Assembly: GCF_007003975.1 (NCBI RefSeq)
Contig: NZ_VFTC01000002.1
Location: 1 to 64,000, forward strand
Length of the DNA stretch: 64,000 nucleotides
Direction: 5' to 3'
From: Mesorhizobium sp. WSM4306
Lineage (GTDB): Bacteria; Pseudomonadota; Alphaproteobacteria; Rhizobiales; Rhizobiaceae
Each line of letters begins with the position of its first letter. Position 1 is the stretch's first letter. Made by a program: the position numbers and the translations under genes. The notes beneath the pieces were generated by a model, which ran no database searches, was not told the DNA's origin, and saw only the letters and a list, made by a program, of their open reading frames with translations. Shown piece after piece: positions 1 to 13,632 of this stretch.

Positions 1-1
1 C

Positions 2-61
2 CTGTTCGAGCCAGCCGAATGCAGAAACTTCTTCAAGGCTGCCGGATATGAGGCCAATTAA
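2..61 (+). pseudogene. C-terminal end of IS630-family transposase (cut by window edge)
   Basis: The first 19 codons end in TAA at 59-61 and read LFEPAECRNFFKAAGYEAN. This matches the usual C-terminal tail of IS630-family DDE transposases, where a short Phe/Pro-Glu-Cys/Asn-(F/Y)F-x-x-AGY pattern ends the protein. Only the tail lies in the window, so I cannot say whether the element is intact upstream. The identification is by pattern memory on 19 residues. Confidence 0.55.
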
Positions 62-122
62 TAGCGACACGCTTTAGCGATCTTGGCTTGCCGGTGGATT
101 CGCTTCCAAACCCCCCGTCCGT

Positions 123-1058
123 TTAGTCGAAAAACGCCTCGACCACGTTGCGCTTGCCGAGCATGAAGGCGTCGGCGACGTGCTGGAGGGGCGCAAGGTC
201 GACATCGGAGACGCCGGCGCGCACGATCTCGGCGAAGCGCCGGTAGAGCTGGGGATATTCGGCCTCCGGCTCGTCATGGACCACCTTGCCGTCGACGGCG
301 AGCCTCGTGCCGCCGCCGGACAGCACCATCTTGCCTTTGTCGGTGTCTGCCAGGATGTCCCAGCTCTGCGGGCCGGTCTGCAGCCAGTCGAGTTCCATCG
401 TCACCGGCAACCCATCGGAGGTGCGGAAATTGACATGGGCGGCAACCGGAGAGGCGCGGTTTTCGGGAAAGTCGAGCACCGCCGAGGTGATGAACATTGC
501 CGGCAGGATGTGTGTCACGATCGACAGCGCGTTGATGCCGGGATCGAAGACACCGAAACCGCCCGCAGCCCAGATCCAGTCCTGGCTCGGGTGCCAGCGG
601 CGGACGTCTTCTTTCCAATTGATGGCGGCTGAGGTGACCTTGGCCGAAGCCAGAAAAGCGCGTGCGGCTTCCACCGCCGGCGCGTAGCGCGAATGCCAGC
701 TGGCGAACAGCGTCACACCATTGGCCTCAGCCACCCGCTTCAGATCCTCGACCTCGCTGACCGTGGCGCCTGGAGGCTTTTCCAGGAAGACATGCTTTTT
801 CGCCATCAGGGCCGTGCGCGCCGCATCGTAGCGGTACTGCGGCGGCATGCAGAGCGACACGGCCTCGAGTTCGGGCACCGCCTCGAGCATCGCCTCGATG
901 GTCGGGAAGTTCGGGATGTCGTCGACCTTGCCGTGCCGGCTGGCGGCGGCGATCAGGCGGTAATCCCCGTCCTTGGCCACCGCCGGCAGATGCTGGTCGC
1001 GCACGATCTTGCCCACGCCGACGATGCCGAGCTTGATGGGACCATTGTTGGAGGACAT
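123..1058 (-). CDS. Gfo/Idh/MocA oxidoreductase, probable D-galactose 1-dehydrogenase
   Basis: 311 residues. The N-terminal Rossmann segment carries GIVGVGKIVRDQH (residues about 10-22), followed by the family EKPP motif near residue 94 (Lys is the usual catalytic residue). The C-terminal domain has WKEDVRRWHP, WIWAAGGFGVFDPGINALSI and YPQLYRRFAEIV, which closely resemble the NAD-dependent D-galactose (L-arabinose) 1-dehydrogenase of pseudomonads. That enzyme oxidises the sugar to its lactone in the non-phosphorylating pathway. ATG at 1058 is preceded by GGAGT. It is a single gene facing a transposase tail, with no sugar-transport genes visible, so substrate specificity rests on family resemblance only. 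Confidence 0.8.
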   Translation of the reverse strand: MSSNNGPIKLGIVGVGKIVRDQHLPAVAKDGDYRLIAAASRHGKVDDIPNFPTIEAMLEAVPELEAVSLCMPPQYRYDAARTALMAKKHVFLEKPPGATVSEVEDLKRVAEANGVTLFASWHSRYAPAVEAARAFLASAKVTSAAINWKEDVRRWHPSQDWIWAAGGFGVFDPGINALSIVTHILPAMFITSAVLDFPENRASPVAAHVNFRTSDGLPVTMELDWLQTGPQSWDILADTDKGKMVLSGGGTRLAVDGKVVHDEPEAEYPQLYRRFAEIVRAGVSDVDLAPLQHVADAFMLGKRNVVEAFFD

Positions 1059-1173
1059 GGGGACTCCGCAGATTGGAATTTGGACTGTTCTTAAGTTGCT
1101 TGGTTCTTAGCAGAGAACCGATGCCCGGCAAGCCGGCGCGATGACAAGTGCGAGCCGAACCCGATTCTCAGGC

Positions 1174-1506
1174 TTACAGCGGGACCTCGAACGTCACGAT
1201 CGATACTTCGCCTTCGAGGGCGCCCTGGAAGGCCGACAGATGCGGCTCATCGTCGGGCTCGCCCTCCATGTCGCCGATCTGGTCGAGCTCAGCCTCGGCA
1301 TAGCCTTCGGCGGCGAGCGATTCGAGGGCACGGCGCACGGCCGAATCGTCGTCGGGGGCAACCAGCATCACATGGACGCCTTCCGGCTTGCCGCCCTTCT
1401 TTTTCCAGACGCGGCCGGTGATGATGGTGACCGGGCGCTCCTCATTGTCGTTCACGGGCTGATTCCTCTTGAGATTCGGGCGGGCATGGGGTTTGGGGCT
1501 GTCCAT
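1174..1506 (-). CDS. Small conserved protein of unknown function
   Basis: 110 residues from ATG at 1506. The body reads PVTIITGRVWKKKGG, then GVHVMLVAPDDDSAVRRALESLAAEGYAEAELDQIG, and ends EVSIVTFEVPL. This suggests a small alpha/beta fold with an acidic middle. I do not recognise a named family. The start is uncertain: an upstream GTG (1521) and a downstream GTG (1455, with AGAGGA eight bases before it) are both possible, and the last would give 93 residues beginning VNDNEERP. It is transcribed away from the ribosomal cluster and has no obvious operon partner. Confidence 0.6.
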   Translation of the reverse strand: MDSPKPHARPNLKRNQPVNDNEERPVTIITGRVWKKKGGKPEGVHVMLVAPDDDSAVRRALESLAAEGYAEAELDQIGDMEGEPDDEPHLSAFQGALEGEVSIVTFEVPL

Positions 1507-1654
1507 GGCGCCTTTTGCCACGAAGCGGCGGTGCAGGACAGCCGCAAGCCGGTCACTTTCTTCCTTCCCCTTGCAAACTTAAGAAAGAAAATTACGTGCG
1601 TTTTTCGCATGGCTGCCAAGCCTTGGTCAGCGCGCAATATTTGGCGTGCCGGGG

Positions 1655-1683
1655 TTGACGGTTCCCGGTCTTGCGAGTAGAAG
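1655..1683 (+). promoter_or_regulatory. Candidate sigma70-type promoter of the str operon
   Basis: TTGACG (1655-1660), 17 bases, then TAGAAG (1678-1683). It lies about 245 bases before rpsL in a 423-base gene-free stretch (1507-1929). The spacing is ideal and the -35 box is near consensus, but the -10 is weak. I see no protein gene in the rest of this stretch. Confidence 0.45.
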
Positions 1684-1929
1684 CCGCCCAGTCAGAACCG
1701 ATGTGAGGCTCTCCCTTCCGAAGCGACACGCTTTGGAGTTTGCCTCAAACAGGGTTCGTTTTACGAGCGAAAAGACATTTCCGGCGCGCATGAGGCGGTT
1801 TCCGCTTCCTCTGCATTTTGTTCGGGCAGGACCGCGAGGCGCGGTTTATGGCCCGAATTTGCGTATGGAATTGACGCTTTGAGCGGCCCTGACCGGGCGA
1901 GACACGGAATTGAGAGACAAGAGGGTTTA

Positions 1930-2301
1930 ATGCCTACCGTCAACCAGCTGATCCGCAAGCCGCGCATTGCGCCGGTGAAGCGCAACAAGGTCCCGGCCAT
2001 GCAGCAGAACCCGCAGAAGCGGGGCGTCTGCACGCGCGTCTATACAACGACGCCGAAGAAGCCGAACTCGGCACTGCGCAAGGTGGCCAAGATCCGCCTG
2101 ACCAACGGCTTTGAAGTGATCGGCTACATCCCCGGCGAAGGTCACAACCTTCAGGAACACTCCGTGGTCATGATCCGCGGCGGCCGCGTCAAGGATCTTC
2201 CGGGCGTGCGCTACCACATCATCCGCGGCGTGCTCGACACGCAGGGCGTGAAGAACCGCAAGCAGCGCCGTTCGAAATACGGTGCGAAGCGTCCGAAGTA
2301 A
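1930..2301 (+). CDS. rpsL: 30S ribosomal protein uS12
   Basis: 123 residues, standard for S12. [12 protein letters not shown] begins at ATG 1930, and an upstream in-frame start at 1879 would add 17 residues foreign to the family. The decoding-site loops [10 protein letters not shown] and [13 protein letters not shown] are intact, with the lysines of the streptomycin-sensitive form. First gene of the str operon rpsL-rpsG-fusA-tuf. S12 sits at the A-site decoding centre of the small subunit. Confidence 0.98.
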   Translation: MPTVNQLIRKPRIAPVKRNKVPAMQQNPQKRGVCTRVYTTTPKKPNSALRKVAKIRLTNGFEVIGYIPGEGHNLQEHSVVMIRGGRVKDLPGVRYHIIRGVLDTQGVKNRKQRRSKYGAKRPK

Positions 2302-2354
2302 GGTTTTCCGGCTTCGGCGCTTTTTTTTGACAGCGCCGGGCTATGAGAGATTGA

Positions 2355-2837
<483 letters not shown>

Positions 2838-2867
2838 AGCGCGAACGAGACTGAGAAGGCATCCACG

Positions 2868-4958
<2,091 letters not shown>

Positions 4959-5023
4959 CCCGAACGGGTTGCAGCGGTAACTTAATTCAAGGCCCGTATG
5001 GGCGAGCAGATTGGAGACATCAC

Positions 5024-6199
<1,176 letters not shown>

Positions 6200-6266
6200 T
6201 TAGACTTAAACCGATCTGTCGCGGGCGCGGAGTTGCCCGCGCCGCGCCAGAACAAGGAAGTGACGC

Positions 6267-6575
6267 ATGAACGGACAGAATATCCGCATCCGCCTGAAGG
6301 CGTTTGATCACCGGGTGCTCGACGCCTCGACGAAAGAAATCGTGTCGACGGCCAAGCGCACCGGAGCAAACGTCCGCGGCCCCATTCCGCTGCCGACGCG
6401 GATCGAAAAGTTCACGGTCAACCGGTCGCCTCACGTCGACAAGAAGAGCCGCGAGCAGTTCGAGATGCGCACGCACAAGCGTCTGCTCGACATCGTCGAT
6501 CCGACCCCGCAGACGGTCGATGCTTTGATGAAGCTCGATCTGGCCGCCGGTGTCGACGTCGAGATCAAGCTCTAA
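6267..6575 (+). CDS. rpsJ: 30S ribosomal protein uS10
   Basis: 102 residues, start [18 protein letters not shown] after Met. It contains [32 protein letters not shown], the conserved S10 core loop. First gene of the S10 operon. In other bacteria S10 also serves as the NusE antitermination factor. The leader (6200-6266) contains a GC-rich hairpin (GCGGGC/GCCCGC near 6221-6240) without a T run. Confidence 0.98.
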   Translation: MNGQNIRIRLKAFDHRVLDASTKEIVSTAKRTGANVRGPIPLPTRIEKFTVNRSPHVDKKSREQFEMRTHKRLLDIVDPTPQTVDALMKLDLAAGVDVEIKL

Positions 6576-6636
6576 GGGAATGAGAGCGCGGTAAGGGGCG
6601 GTGCCCCTGGCCCGGAACTCTAAAGGAATTGAACCG

Positions 6637-7350
6637 ATGCGTTCAGGTGTGATTGCAAAGAAGGTGGGAATGACCCGCATCTATAATGATGCCGGGGAAC
6701 ATGTTCCCGTCACCGTTCTCCAGATGGAGAACTGCCAGGTCGTGGCTCAGCGCACGCAAGAGAAGAACGGCTATACGGCCGTCCAGCTCGGCGTTGGCCT
6801 TGCCAAGGTGAAGAACACGTCGAAGGCGATGCGCGGCCATTTCGCGACCGCTTCCGTCGAGCCTAAGGCGAAGGTCGCCGAGTTCCGCGTCTCCGCCGAC
6901 AACATGATCGACGTTGGCGCCGAGATCACCGTCGAGCATTTCGTCGCCGGCCAGAAGGTCGATGTGACGGGCACGACGATCGGCAAGGGTTTCCAGGGCG
7001 TCATCAAGCGCCACCACATGGGTGGTGGCCGCGCGACGCACGGTAACTCGGTTTCGCACCGTACGCACGGCTCGACCGGCCAGCGTCAGGATCCGGGCAA
7101 AGTGTTCAAGGGCAAGCATATGGCTGGCCACATGGGCGACACCCGCGTCACCACACAGAATGTCGAGATCGTTTCGACCGACGCCGATCGCGGCCTGATC
7201 CTGATCCGCGGTGCGGTTCCCGGATCGAAGGGCGCCTGGATCCTGGTCCGCGATGCGGCCAAGGTGGCACTGCCGGCCAATGCGCCGAAGCCTGCCGCGA
7301 TCCGCGCTGTCGCGAAGAACGAGGCTCCGGCCGCAGAGGGAGCAGAATAA
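6637..7350 (+). CDS. rplC: 50S ribosomal protein uL3
   Basis: 237 residues from ATG 6637 ([16 protein letters not shown]). An in-frame GTG 36 bases upstream is rejected because family members begin at MRSG. It contains the peptidyl-transferase-approaching loop with [15 protein letters not shown] and [11 protein letters not shown]-terminal Ala/Glu-rich tail of about 30 residues is typical of alphaproteobacteria. Its TAA overlaps the rplD ATG by one base (TAATG), indicating coupled translation. Confidence 0.97.
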   Translation: MRSGVIAKKVGMTRIYNDAGEHVPVTVLQMENCQVVAQRTQEKNGYTAVQLGVGLAKVKNTSKAMRGHFATASVEPKAKVAEFRVSADNMIDVGAEITVEHFVAGQKVDVTGTTIGKGFQGVIKRHHMGGGRATHGNSVSHRTHGSTGQRQDPGKVFKGKHMAGHMGDTRVTTQNVEIVSTDADRGLILIRGAVPGSKGAWILVRDAAKVALPANAPKPAAIRAVAKNEAPAAEGAE

Positions 7351-7970
7351 TGGATCTCAAGATCACAACGCTTGGCGGCAAGGACGCCGGCAAGGTGAAA
7401 CTCTCCGAGGAGATTTTCGGCCTTGATCCGCGCGAGGACATCCTGCAGCGCGTCGTGCGCTGGCAGCTGGCCAAGCGCCAGCAGGGCACGCACAAGGCCA
7501 AGGGCCGCGCCGAAATCGCGCGCACCGGCGCAAAGATGTACAAGCAGAAGGGTACGGGCCGCGCCCGTCACCATTCGGCACGCGCTCCGCAGTTCCGCGG
7601 CGGCGGCAAGGCCCACGGCCCGGTCGTTCGCAGCCACGAGCACGATCTGCCGAAGAAGGTGCGCGCCCTGGGCTTGCGCCATGCTCTCTCGGCCAAGGCC
7701 AAGAGCGCGTCGATCATCATCATCGACGAGCTGAAGCTGACCGAGGCCAAGACGAAGGCGCTGATCGCGAATTTCGCGACGCTGGGCCTGACCAACGCTT
7801 TGGTGATCGGCGGTGCCGAGCTTGACCAGAACTTCAAGCTGGCGGCGACCAACATCCCGAACATCGACGTGCTGCCCATCCAGGGCATCAACGTCTACGA
7901 CATTCTTCGCCGCGGCACGCTGGTCCTTTCGAAGGCCGCCGTCGAGGCTCTCGAGGAGCGCTTTAAATGA
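7350..7970 (+). CDS. rplD: 50S ribosomal protein uL4
   Basis: 206 residues. The conserved extended loop that lines the exit tunnel is visible: [30 protein letters not shown] (about residues 63-92). In enterobacteria L4 also represses the S10 operon, but no such leader is evident here. It overlaps rplC by one base and rplW by four (ATGA). Confidence 0.97.
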   Translation: MDLKITTLGGKDAGKVKLSEEIFGLDPREDILQRVVRWQLAKRQQGTHKAKGRAEIARTGAKMYKQKGTGRARHHSARAPQFRGGGKAHGPVVRSHEHDLPKKVRALGLRHALSAKAKSASIIIIDELKLTEAKTKALIANFATLGLTNALVIGGAELDQNFKLAATNIPNIDVLPIQGINVYDILRRGTLVLSKAAVEALEERFK

Positions 7971-8260
7971 CCGACCTTCGTCATTACGACGTGATCGTCT
8001 CGCCGGCGATCACCGAAAAGTCGACCATGGCTTCCGAGAACAACCAGGTCGTCTTCAACGTCGCCAAGAAGGCGTCGAAGCCGGAAATCAAGGCCGCTGT
8101 CGAAGCGCTGTTTGGCGTCAAGGTTACGGCCGTGAACACGCTTGTCCGCAAGGGCAAGATCAAGCGCTTCCGCGGCACGATCGGCCGCCAGAGCGACGTC
8201 AAGAAGGCGGTAGTGACGCTGGCCGATGGCCAGTCGATCGACGTCGCGACGGGTCTCTGA
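7967..8260 (+). CDS. rplW: 50S ribosomal protein uL23
   Basis: 97 residues. [21 protein letters not shown] is the typical N-terminus, and [15 protein letters not shown] is the conserved C-terminal half. L23 sits at the tunnel exit, where it docks trigger factor and SRP. It starts inside the rplD stop region (ATGA). Confidence 0.97.
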   Translation: MTDLRHYDVIVSPAITEKSTMASENNQVVFNVAKKASKPEIKAAVEALFGVKVTAVNTLVRKGKIKRFRGTIGRQSDVKKAVVTLADGQSIDVATGL

Positions 8261-8282
8261 GCTAGGCCGCGAGGACAGGACA

Positions 8283-9116
8283 ATGGCACTTAAAAAATTC
8301 AACCCGGTAACGCCGAGCACCCGCCAGCTGGTCATCGTCGACCGCTCGGGCCTCTACAAGGGCAAGCCCGTCAAGGGCCTGACCGAAGGCCTGACCAAGT
8401 CGGGCGGCCGCAACAATCACGGCCGCATCACGGCCCGCTTCATCGGCGGCGGTCACAAGCGTTCGTACCGCATCATCGACTTCAAGCGCCGCAAGTTCGA
8501 CGTCGTCGGCACGGTCGAGCGCATTGAATACGATCCGAACCGCACCGCCTTCATCGCGCTGATCAAGTATGACGATGGCGAGCTGTCCTACATCATCGCC
8601 CCGCAGCGCCTTGCCGCCGGCGACAAGATCGTGGCAGGTGAATCGGTCGACGTGAAGCCGGGCAATGCGATGCCGCTGGCTTCGATGCCGGTCGGCACGA
8701 TCGTCCACAACATCGAGCTGAAGCCGGGCAAAGGCGCCCAGGTCGCCCGTTCGGCCGGCGGCTACGGCCAGCTGGTCGGTCGTGACCAGGGCATGGCGAT
8801 CCTGCGCCTCAACTCGGGCGAGCAGCGTGTCGTTCACGGCTCCTGCATGGCCACCGTCGGCGCCGTGTCGAACCCCGACCACGGCAACATCAACGACGGC
8901 AAGGCCGGCCGCACGGTCTGGCGCGGCAAGCGCCCGCACAATCGCGGCGTGACCATGAACCCGGTCGACCACCCGCATGGCGGTGGTGAAGGCCGCACCT
9001 CCGGTGGCCGTCATCCGGTCAGCCCGTGGGGCAAGCCGACCAAGGGCAAGAAGACGCGGTCCAACAAGGCGACCGACAAGTTCATCCTGCGCTCGCGCCA
9101 TCAGCGCAAGAGCTAA
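8283..9116 (+). CDS. rplB: 50S ribosomal protein uL2
   Basis: 277 residues from ATG 8283 ([15 protein letters not shown]). The catalytically important C-terminal loop with [30 protein letters not shown] is intact, including the His of [10 protein letters not shown] longer start at 8226 would overlap rplW and is rejected. L2 is needed for subunit association and peptidyl transfer. Confidence 0.97.
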   Translation: MALKKFNPVTPSTRQLVIVDRSGLYKGKPVKGLTEGLTKSGGRNNHGRITARFIGGGHKRSYRIIDFKRRKFDVVGTVERIEYDPNRTAFIALIKYDDGELSYIIAPQRLAAGDKIVAGESVDVKPGNAMPLASMPVGTIVHNIELKPGKGAQVARSAGGYGQLVGRDQGMAILRLNSGEQRVVHGSCMATVGAVSNPDHGNINDGKAGRTVWRGKRPHNRGVTMNPVDHPHGGGEGRTSGGRHPVSPWGKPTKGKKTRSNKATDKFILRSRHQRKS

Positions 9117-9132
9117 GAAGAGGTAACGCCAA

Positions 9133-9411
9133 GTGACTCGTTCTATTTGGAAAGGCCCCTTCATCGACGGCTACCTTCTCAAGAAGGTGGACAAGGTTCG
9201 TGAAGGTGGTCGCAATGAGGTGATCAAGATGTGGAGCCGTCGCTCCACCATCCTGCCGCAGTTCGTCGGCTTCACCTTCGGTGTCTACAACGGCCAGAAG
9301 CATGTTCCCGTCTCGGTGAACGAGGACATGGTCGGTCACAAGTTCGGTGAATTCGCTCCGACCCGGACCTATTACGGTCACGGCGCGGATAAGAAGGCGA
9401 AGAGGAAATAA
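9133..9411 (+). CDS. rpsS: 30S ribosomal protein uS19 (GTG start)
   Basis: 92 residues starting at GTG 9133 with AAGAGG about 10 bases upstream. It reads [18 protein letters not shown] and ends [14 protein letters not shown]19 forms the head complex with S13. The GTG start is the only non-ATG one I found in the ribosomal cluster. Confidence 0.97.
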   Translation: MTRSIWKGPFIDGYLLKKVDKVREGGRNEVIKMWSRRSTILPQFVGFTFGVYNGQKHVPVSVNEDMVGHKFGEFAPTRTYYGHGADKKAKRK

Positions 9412-9413
9412 TC

Positions 9414-9803
9414 ATGGGCAAGGCCAAAGCTCCGCGCAGGCTTGCTGACAACGAAGCGCGCGCCGTTCTGCGCACGATCCGTATCAGCCCGCAGAAGCTG
9501 AACCTGGTTGCCGCGCTGATCCGCGGCAAGAAGGTCGCGACAGCGCTTTCCGATCTCGAATTCTCGGCCAAGCGGATTTCCGGCACGGTCAAGAAGACGC
9601 TGGAATCGGCGATCGCCAACGCGGAAAACAACCACGACCTCGACGTCGATGCGCTGATCGTGGCGGAAGCCTATGTCGGCAAGTCGATCGTCATGAAGCG
9701 TTTCCACGCTCGTGGTCGCGGTCGCGCCAGCCGTATCGAAAAGCCGTTCTCGCACCTCACGATCGTCGTTCGTGAAGTCGAAGAAAAAGGGGAGGCCGCA
9801 TAA
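9414..9803 (+). CDS. rplV: 50S ribosomal protein uL22
   Basis: 129 residues. [23 protein letters not shown] (about 18-40) and the beta-hairpin [23 protein letters not shown], which reaches into the exit tunnel, are both intact. Two bases separate it from rpsS and its stop overlaps the rpsC ATG (TAATG). Confidence 0.97.
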   Translation: MGKAKAPRRLADNEARAVLRTIRISPQKLNLVAALIRGKKVATALSDLEFSAKRISGTVKKTLESAIANAENNHDLDVDALIVAEAYVGKSIVMKRFHARGRGRASRIEKPFSHLTIVVREVEEKGEAA

Positions 9804-10528
9804 TGGGCCAGAAAGTCAATCCGATCGGTCTTCGCCTCGGCATCAACCGCACCTGGGATTCGCGCTGGTTCGCGAACACCGGCGAGTACGGCAAGCTGCT
9901 GCATGAGGACATCAAGATCCGCAAGTATCTTGAGAAGGAACTCAAGCAGGCTGCGATCTCCAAGGTCGTGATCGAGCGCCCGCACAAGAAGTGCCGCGTC
10001 ACCATCCATGCGGCGCGTCCGGGTCTGATCATCGGCAAGAAGGGCGCCGACATCGAGAAGCTTCGCAAGAAGCTGATGGAGATGACGAAGTCCGAGACGC
10101 ACTTGAACATCGTTGAAGTCCGCAAGCCGGAAATCGATGCGACCCTGGTCGCCCAGTCGATCGCCCAGCAGCTCGAGCGTCGTATCGCGTTCCGCCGCGC
10201 CATGAAGCGCGCCGTGCAGTCGGCGATGCGCCTTGGTGCCGAAGGCATTCGCATCAACTGCGCCGGTCGTCTCGGCGGCGCCGAGATCGCGCGCATGGAA
10301 TGGTACCGCGAAGGCCGCGTGCCGCTGCATACGCTGCGCGCCGATGTCGACTACGGCACGGCCGAAGCGAACACGGCTTACGGCATCTGCGGCGTCAAGG
10401 TCTGGGTGTTCAAGGGCGAAATCCTCGAGCACGATCCGATGGCTTCGGAACGTCGCGCGACCGAGGGTGATGCTGCGCATGGCGGTGGTGGTGATCGCGA
10501 ACGCGGTCGTCGTCGCGAAAACGCCTGA
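9803..10528 (+). CDS. rpsC: 30S ribosomal protein uS3
   Basis: 241 residues. [22 protein letters not shown] is diagnostic. The KH domain holds [18 protein letters not shown] (about residues 73-90). The C-terminal half has [14 protein letters not shown] and [15 protein letters not shown]. The last 25 residues are a Gly/Arg/Glu-rich tail. S3 lines the mRNA entry channel with helicase activity. Confidence 0.97.
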   Translation: MGQKVNPIGLRLGINRTWDSRWFANTGEYGKLLHEDIKIRKYLEKELKQAAISKVVIERPHKKCRVTIHAARPGLIIGKKGADIEKLRKKLMEMTKSETHLNIVEVRKPEIDATLVAQSIAQQLERRIAFRRAMKRAVQSAMRLGAEGIRINCAGRLGGAEIARMEWYREGRVPLHTLRADVDYGTAEANTAYGICGVKVWVFKGEILEHDPMASERRATEGDAAHGGGGDRERGRRRENA

Positions 10529-10554
10529 TTATTTAGGAATTTGGAGTTAGAACG

Positions 10555-10968
10555 ATGCTGCAGCCAAAGCGCACAAAGTTCCGCAAGCAGTTCAAGGGCC
10601 GTATCCATGGTACCGCAAAGGGCGGCACCAACCTGGATTTCGGTGGTTTCGGGCTGAAGGCGCTTGAGCCGAACCGCGTCACTGCGCGTGAGATCGAGGC
10701 GGCCCGCCGCGCGATCACTCGTGAGATGAAGCGTGCCGGCCGCGTGTGGATCCGTATTTTCCCTGACGTGCCGGTGACGTCGAAGCCGACCGAAGTGCGC
10801 ATGGGTAAGGGCAAGGGCGCGGTCGATTACTGGGCGGCGCGCGTCAAGCCGGGCCGCATCATGTTCGAGATCGACGGCGTCAACGAAGAAACCGCCCGTG
10901 AGGCGCTGCGTCTCGGCGCGGCCAAGCTCTCGGTCAGGACGCGCTTCGTACAGCGCATCGCAGAATAA
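10555..10968 (+). CDS. rplP: 50S ribosomal protein uL16
   Basis: 137 residues. [16 protein letters not shown] at the start and [21 protein letters not shown] in the middle are diagnostic. The arginine hydroxylated in E. coli by YcfD lies in this loop, and an Arg is present. L16 organises the A-site region of 23S rRNA. Confidence 0.97.
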   Translation: MLQPKRTKFRKQFKGRIHGTAKGGTNLDFGGFGLKALEPNRVTAREIEAARRAITREMKRAGRVWIRIFPDVPVTSKPTEVRMGKGKGAVDYWAARVKPGRIMFEIDGVNEETAREALRLGAAKLSVRTRFVQRIAE

Positions 10969-10981
10969 GGACGGGCTGATC

Positions 10982-11182
10982 ATGAAAGCCGAAGACATCC
11001 GGACCAAGACCCAGGACCAGCTGACCGACGAGCTGGCCAGCCTGAAGAAGGAGCAGTTCAACCTGCGCTTCCAGAAGGCCACCGGCCAGCTCGAGAAGAC
11101 CGCGCGCGTGAGGCAGGTCCGCAAGGACATTGCGCGTATCAAGACCATCGCTGCGGAAAAGTCCGCGGCCAAGAAGGCTTAA
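10982..11182 (+). CDS. rpmC: 50S ribosomal protein uL29
   Basis: 66 residues from ATG 10982 ([18 protein letters not shown]). It contains [35 protein letters not shown], the conserved two-helix antiparallel hairpin. It borders the exit tunnel next to L23. A more upstream in-frame start at 10898 lies inside rplP and is rejected. Confidence 0.96.
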   Translation: MKAEDIRTKTQDQLTDELASLKKEQFNLRFQKATGQLEKTARVRQVRKDIARIKTIAAEKSAAKKA

Positions 11183-11193
11183 GGACGAAAACC

Positions 11194-11433
11194 ATGCCAA
11201 AGCGCATTCTGCAGGGCACTGTCGTCAGCGACAAGAACGAGAAGACGGTAGTCGTCAAGGTCGAACGGCGCTTCACGCATCCCGTGATGAAGAAGACCGT
11301 GCGCATGACCAAGAAGTACAAGGCGCACGACGAGAACAACGCCCACAAGGTCGGGGACCAGGTGTTCATCCAGGAATCGAAGCCGATTTCCAAGGACAAG
11401 CGCTGGATCGTCGTATCCTCGGATCAGGCGTAA
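11194..11433 (+). CDS. rpsQ: 30S ribosomal protein uS17
   Basis: 79 residues. [30 protein letters not shown] is the OB-fold start and [19 protein letters not shown] the conserved end. A primary 16S-binding protein. Last gene of the classical S10 operon, followed by 71 bases before rplN. Confidence 0.96.
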   Translation: MPKRILQGTVVSDKNEKTVVVKVERRFTHPVMKKTVRMTKKYKAHDENNAHKVGDQVFIQESKPISKDKRWIVVSSDQA

Positions 11434-11504
11434 ACAACGAATTTTGGACAGACCGGGGAGGGGCTTTGAGCCCGTCCCGTTAGAAAAGAAGAAGGCGGCC
11501 AGTC

Positions 11505-11873
11505 ATGATTCAGATGCAAACAAACCTCGACGTCGCGGATAATTCCGGCGCGCGTCGTGTCATGTGCATCAAGGTGCTGGGCGGCTCGAAGCGGAAATAC
11601 GCTTCCGTGGGCGACATCATCGTGGTGTCCATCAAGGAAGCCATTCCGCGCGGCCGCGTTAAGAAGGGCGATGTGATGAAGGCGGTCGTGGTTCGCACGG
11701 CCAAGGACATCCGCCGCCCGGACGGCAGCGTGATCCGTTTCGACAAGAACGCGGCCGTTCTCGTCGACAACAAGAAAGAGCCGATCGGCACGCGTATCTT
11801 CGGACCGGTTCCGCGCGAACTCCGCGCCAAGAACCACATGAAGATCATCTCGCTCGCGCCTGAAGTGCTGTAA
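11505..11873 (+). CDS. rplN: 50S ribosomal protein uL14
   Basis: 122 residues, exactly the family length. [27 protein letters not shown] and the C-terminal [26 protein letters not shown] are diagnostic. First gene of the spc operon. Its surface is the binding site of the silencing factor RsfS. Confidence 0.97.
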   Translation: MIQMQTNLDVADNSGARRVMCIKVLGGSKRKYASVGDIIVVSIKEAIPRGRVKKGDVMKAVVVRTAKDIRRPDGSVIRFDKNAAVLVDNKKEPIGTRIFGPVPRELRAKNHMKIISLAPEVL

Positions 11874-11885
11874 GGAGCCGGACCA

Positions 11886-12200
11886 ATGCAAAAGATTAGA
11901 AAAGGCGACAAGGTCGTCGTGCTGGCCGGCAAGGACAAGGGCCGTTCGGGCGAAGTCCTCTCGGTTCAGCCCAAGGAAGACACCGCGCTGGTGCGCGGCG
12001 TCAACATGATCCGTCGTCACCAGAAGCAGTCCCAGTCCCAAGAGGGCGGGATCATCACCAAGGAAGCGCCGATCCAGCTGTCGAACATCGCGCTGGCCGA
12101 CCCCAAGGATGGCAAGCCGACCCGCGTCGGCTTCATCTTCCAGAAGGACGGCAAGAAGGTGCGCGTCGCCAAGCGCTCGGGAGAAGTCATCAATGGCTAA
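11886..12200 (+). CDS. rplX: 50S ribosomal protein uL24
   Basis: 104 residues with the KOW motif in [25 protein letters not shown] (about 3-27). It continues with [26 protein letters not shown]. It initiates large-subunit assembly. Its last eight bases overlap the start of rplE. Confidence 0.97.
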   Translation: MQKIRKGDKVVVLAGKDKGRSGEVLSVQPKEDTALVRGVNMIRRHQKQSQSQEGGIITKEAPIQLSNIALADPKDGKPTRVGFIFQKDGKKVRVAKRSGEVING

Positions 12201-12792
12201 GGCTCAAACCACGAAGCCCAAGGCTGAAAGCAAACAGTCCAAGGCCCAGAACACGCCGCGCCTCAAGCAGGTCTACAACGAGACCATCCGCAAGGCGTTG
12301 CAGGAGCAGTTCGGCTACGACAACGAGATGCAGGTTCCGCGCATCGACAAGATCGTGCTGAACATGGGCGTCGGCGAAGCGACCGCAGATTCGAAGAAGC
12401 CTTCGATCGCGGCCGAAGACCTGGCGATGATCGCCGGCCAGAAGGCCGTCGTCACCCGCGCCCGCAACTCCATCGCCGGCTTCAAGGTCCGCGAGAAGAT
12501 GCCGATCGGCGCCAAGGTCACGCTGCGCAAGGAACGTATGTACGAGTTCCTCGACCGCCTCGTGAACATCGCACTGCCGCGCGTTCGCGACTTTCGCGGA
12601 CTGAATCCGAAGAGCTTCGATGGCCGTGGCAACTACGCCATGGGCATCAAGGAACACATCGTGTTCCCGGAGATCAACTACGACAAGGTTGATCAGATCT
12701 GGGGCATGGACGTCATCGTTTGTACGACTGCGAAGACGGACGACGAAGCCAGGGCATTGCTCAAGGCCTTCAACTTCCCCTTCCGCCAGTAA
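12193..12792 (+). CDS. rplE: 50S ribosomal protein uL5, with N-terminal extension
   Basis: 199 residues from ATG 12193, which lies within the last codons of rplX. The core runs from about residue 18, with [19 protein letters not shown], then [42 protein letters not shown] and the C-terminal [11 protein letters not shown]. The first 17 residues ([17 protein letters not shown] after Met) form a Lys/Gln-rich extension relative to the roughly 180-residue E. coli protein. It binds 5S rRNA and P-site tRNA. Confidence 0.97.
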   Translation: MAKAQTTKPKAESKQSKAQNTPRLKQVYNETIRKALQEQFGYDNEMQVPRIDKIVLNMGVGEATADSKKPSIAAEDLAMIAGQKAVVTRARNSIAGFKVREKMPIGAKVTLRKERMYEFLDRLVNIALPRVRDFRGLNPKSFDGRGNYAMGIKEHIVFPEINYDKVDQIWGMDVIVCTTAKTDDEARALLKAFNFPFRQ

Positions 12793-12819
12793 CGGCAGCG
12801 AGAAAAGGAAAAATCTGAA

Positions 12820-13125
12820 ATGGCAAAGACCAGCTCAGTCGAGAAGAACAACAGGCGCCGCAAGCTTGCCGACCAGTACGGTCCCAAGCGCGCTGCCCTG
12901 AAGGCGATCATCATGGACCAGTCCAAGCCGATGGAAGAGCGCTTCCGCGCTCAGCTGAAGCTTGCTGCCCTGCCGCGCAACTCGGCCAAGATCCGCATCC
13001 GCAACCGCTGCGAAGTGACCGGCCGTCCGCGCGCCTATTATCGCAAGCTCAAAGTATCGCGCATCGCGCTTCGTGATCTCGGCAATAACGGCCAGATCCC
13101 GGGCCTGGTCAAGTCGAGCTGGTAA
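12820..13125 (+). CDS. rpsN: 30S ribosomal protein uS14 (zinc-independent type)
   Basis: 101 residues, the long C-minus form: [28 protein letters not shown] at the start and [39 protein letters not shown] at the end. The CxxC zinc pairs of the short form are absent, as normal in proteobacteria. Confidence 0.97.
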   Translation: MAKTSSVEKNNRRRKLADQYGPKRAALKAIIMDQSKPMEERFRAQLKLAALPRNSAKIRIRNRCEVTGRPRAYYRKLKVSRIALRDLGNNGQIPGLVKSSW

Positions 13126-13137
13126 GGAGGACATAAC

Positions 13138-13536
13138 ATGTCATTGAGCGATCCTCTCGGCGATATGCTGACCCGCATCCGCAACGCGTATGGCCGCAAG
13201 AAGTCGAGCGTTTCGACGCCGGCCTCGCGCCTGCGTACCCGCGTCCTCGACGTGCTGAAGGCTGAAGGCTATATCCGCGATTACAGCCAGACCGACTTCG
13301 ACAACGGCAAGTCCGAGATCGAAATCGAGCTGAAGTATTTCGACGGTGCTCCGGTCGTGCGCGAAATCGCCCGCGTCTCGAAGCCTGGCCGCCGCGTTTA
13401 CGTCTCGGCCAAGTCGATCCCGCACGTCGCCAACGGCCTCGGCATCGCCATCCTTTCGACGCCGAAGGGCGTGATGGCCGATCACGAAGCACGCGAACAG
13501 AATGTCGGCGGCGAAATCCTCTGCCAGATTTTCTAA
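13138..13536 (+). CDS. rpsH: 30S ribosomal protein uS8
   Basis: 132 residues. [25 protein letters not shown] and the C-terminal [31 protein letters not shown] are diagnostic. It binds the central domain of 16S rRNA and, in E. coli, represses the spc operon. A palindromic repeat follows in the spacer before rplF. Confidence 0.97.
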   Translation: MSLSDPLGDMLTRIRNAYGRKKSSVSTPASRLRTRVLDVLKAEGYIRDYSQTDFDNGKSEIEIELKYFDGAPVVREIARVSKPGRRVYVSAKSIPHVANGLGIAILSTPKGVMADHEAREQNVGGEILCQIF

Positions 13537-13543
13537 TTCGGCA

Positions 13544-13588
13544 GCGTGATCCCGAAAAGTGGAATCCGGTTTTCGGGCAAGATCACGC
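13544..13588. repeat. RIME-like palindromic repeat between rpsH and rplF
   Basis: Outer arms GCGTGATC (13544-13551) and GATCACGC (13581-13588) enclose CCGAAAAGTGGAATCCGGTTTTCGG, itself a nested palindrome. The same core recurs in this window at 16217, 27804 and 50160. Such GC-TGATC...GATCA-GC palindromes are abundant intergenic repeats in rhizobia. Here it lies in a 96-base spacer inside the spc operon and would form a hairpin in the mRNA. Confidence 0.85.
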
Positions 13589-13632
13589 TCGAAACAGAGA
13601 CCTGAAACAAGAGAAGTGACGAGGACAACAAA

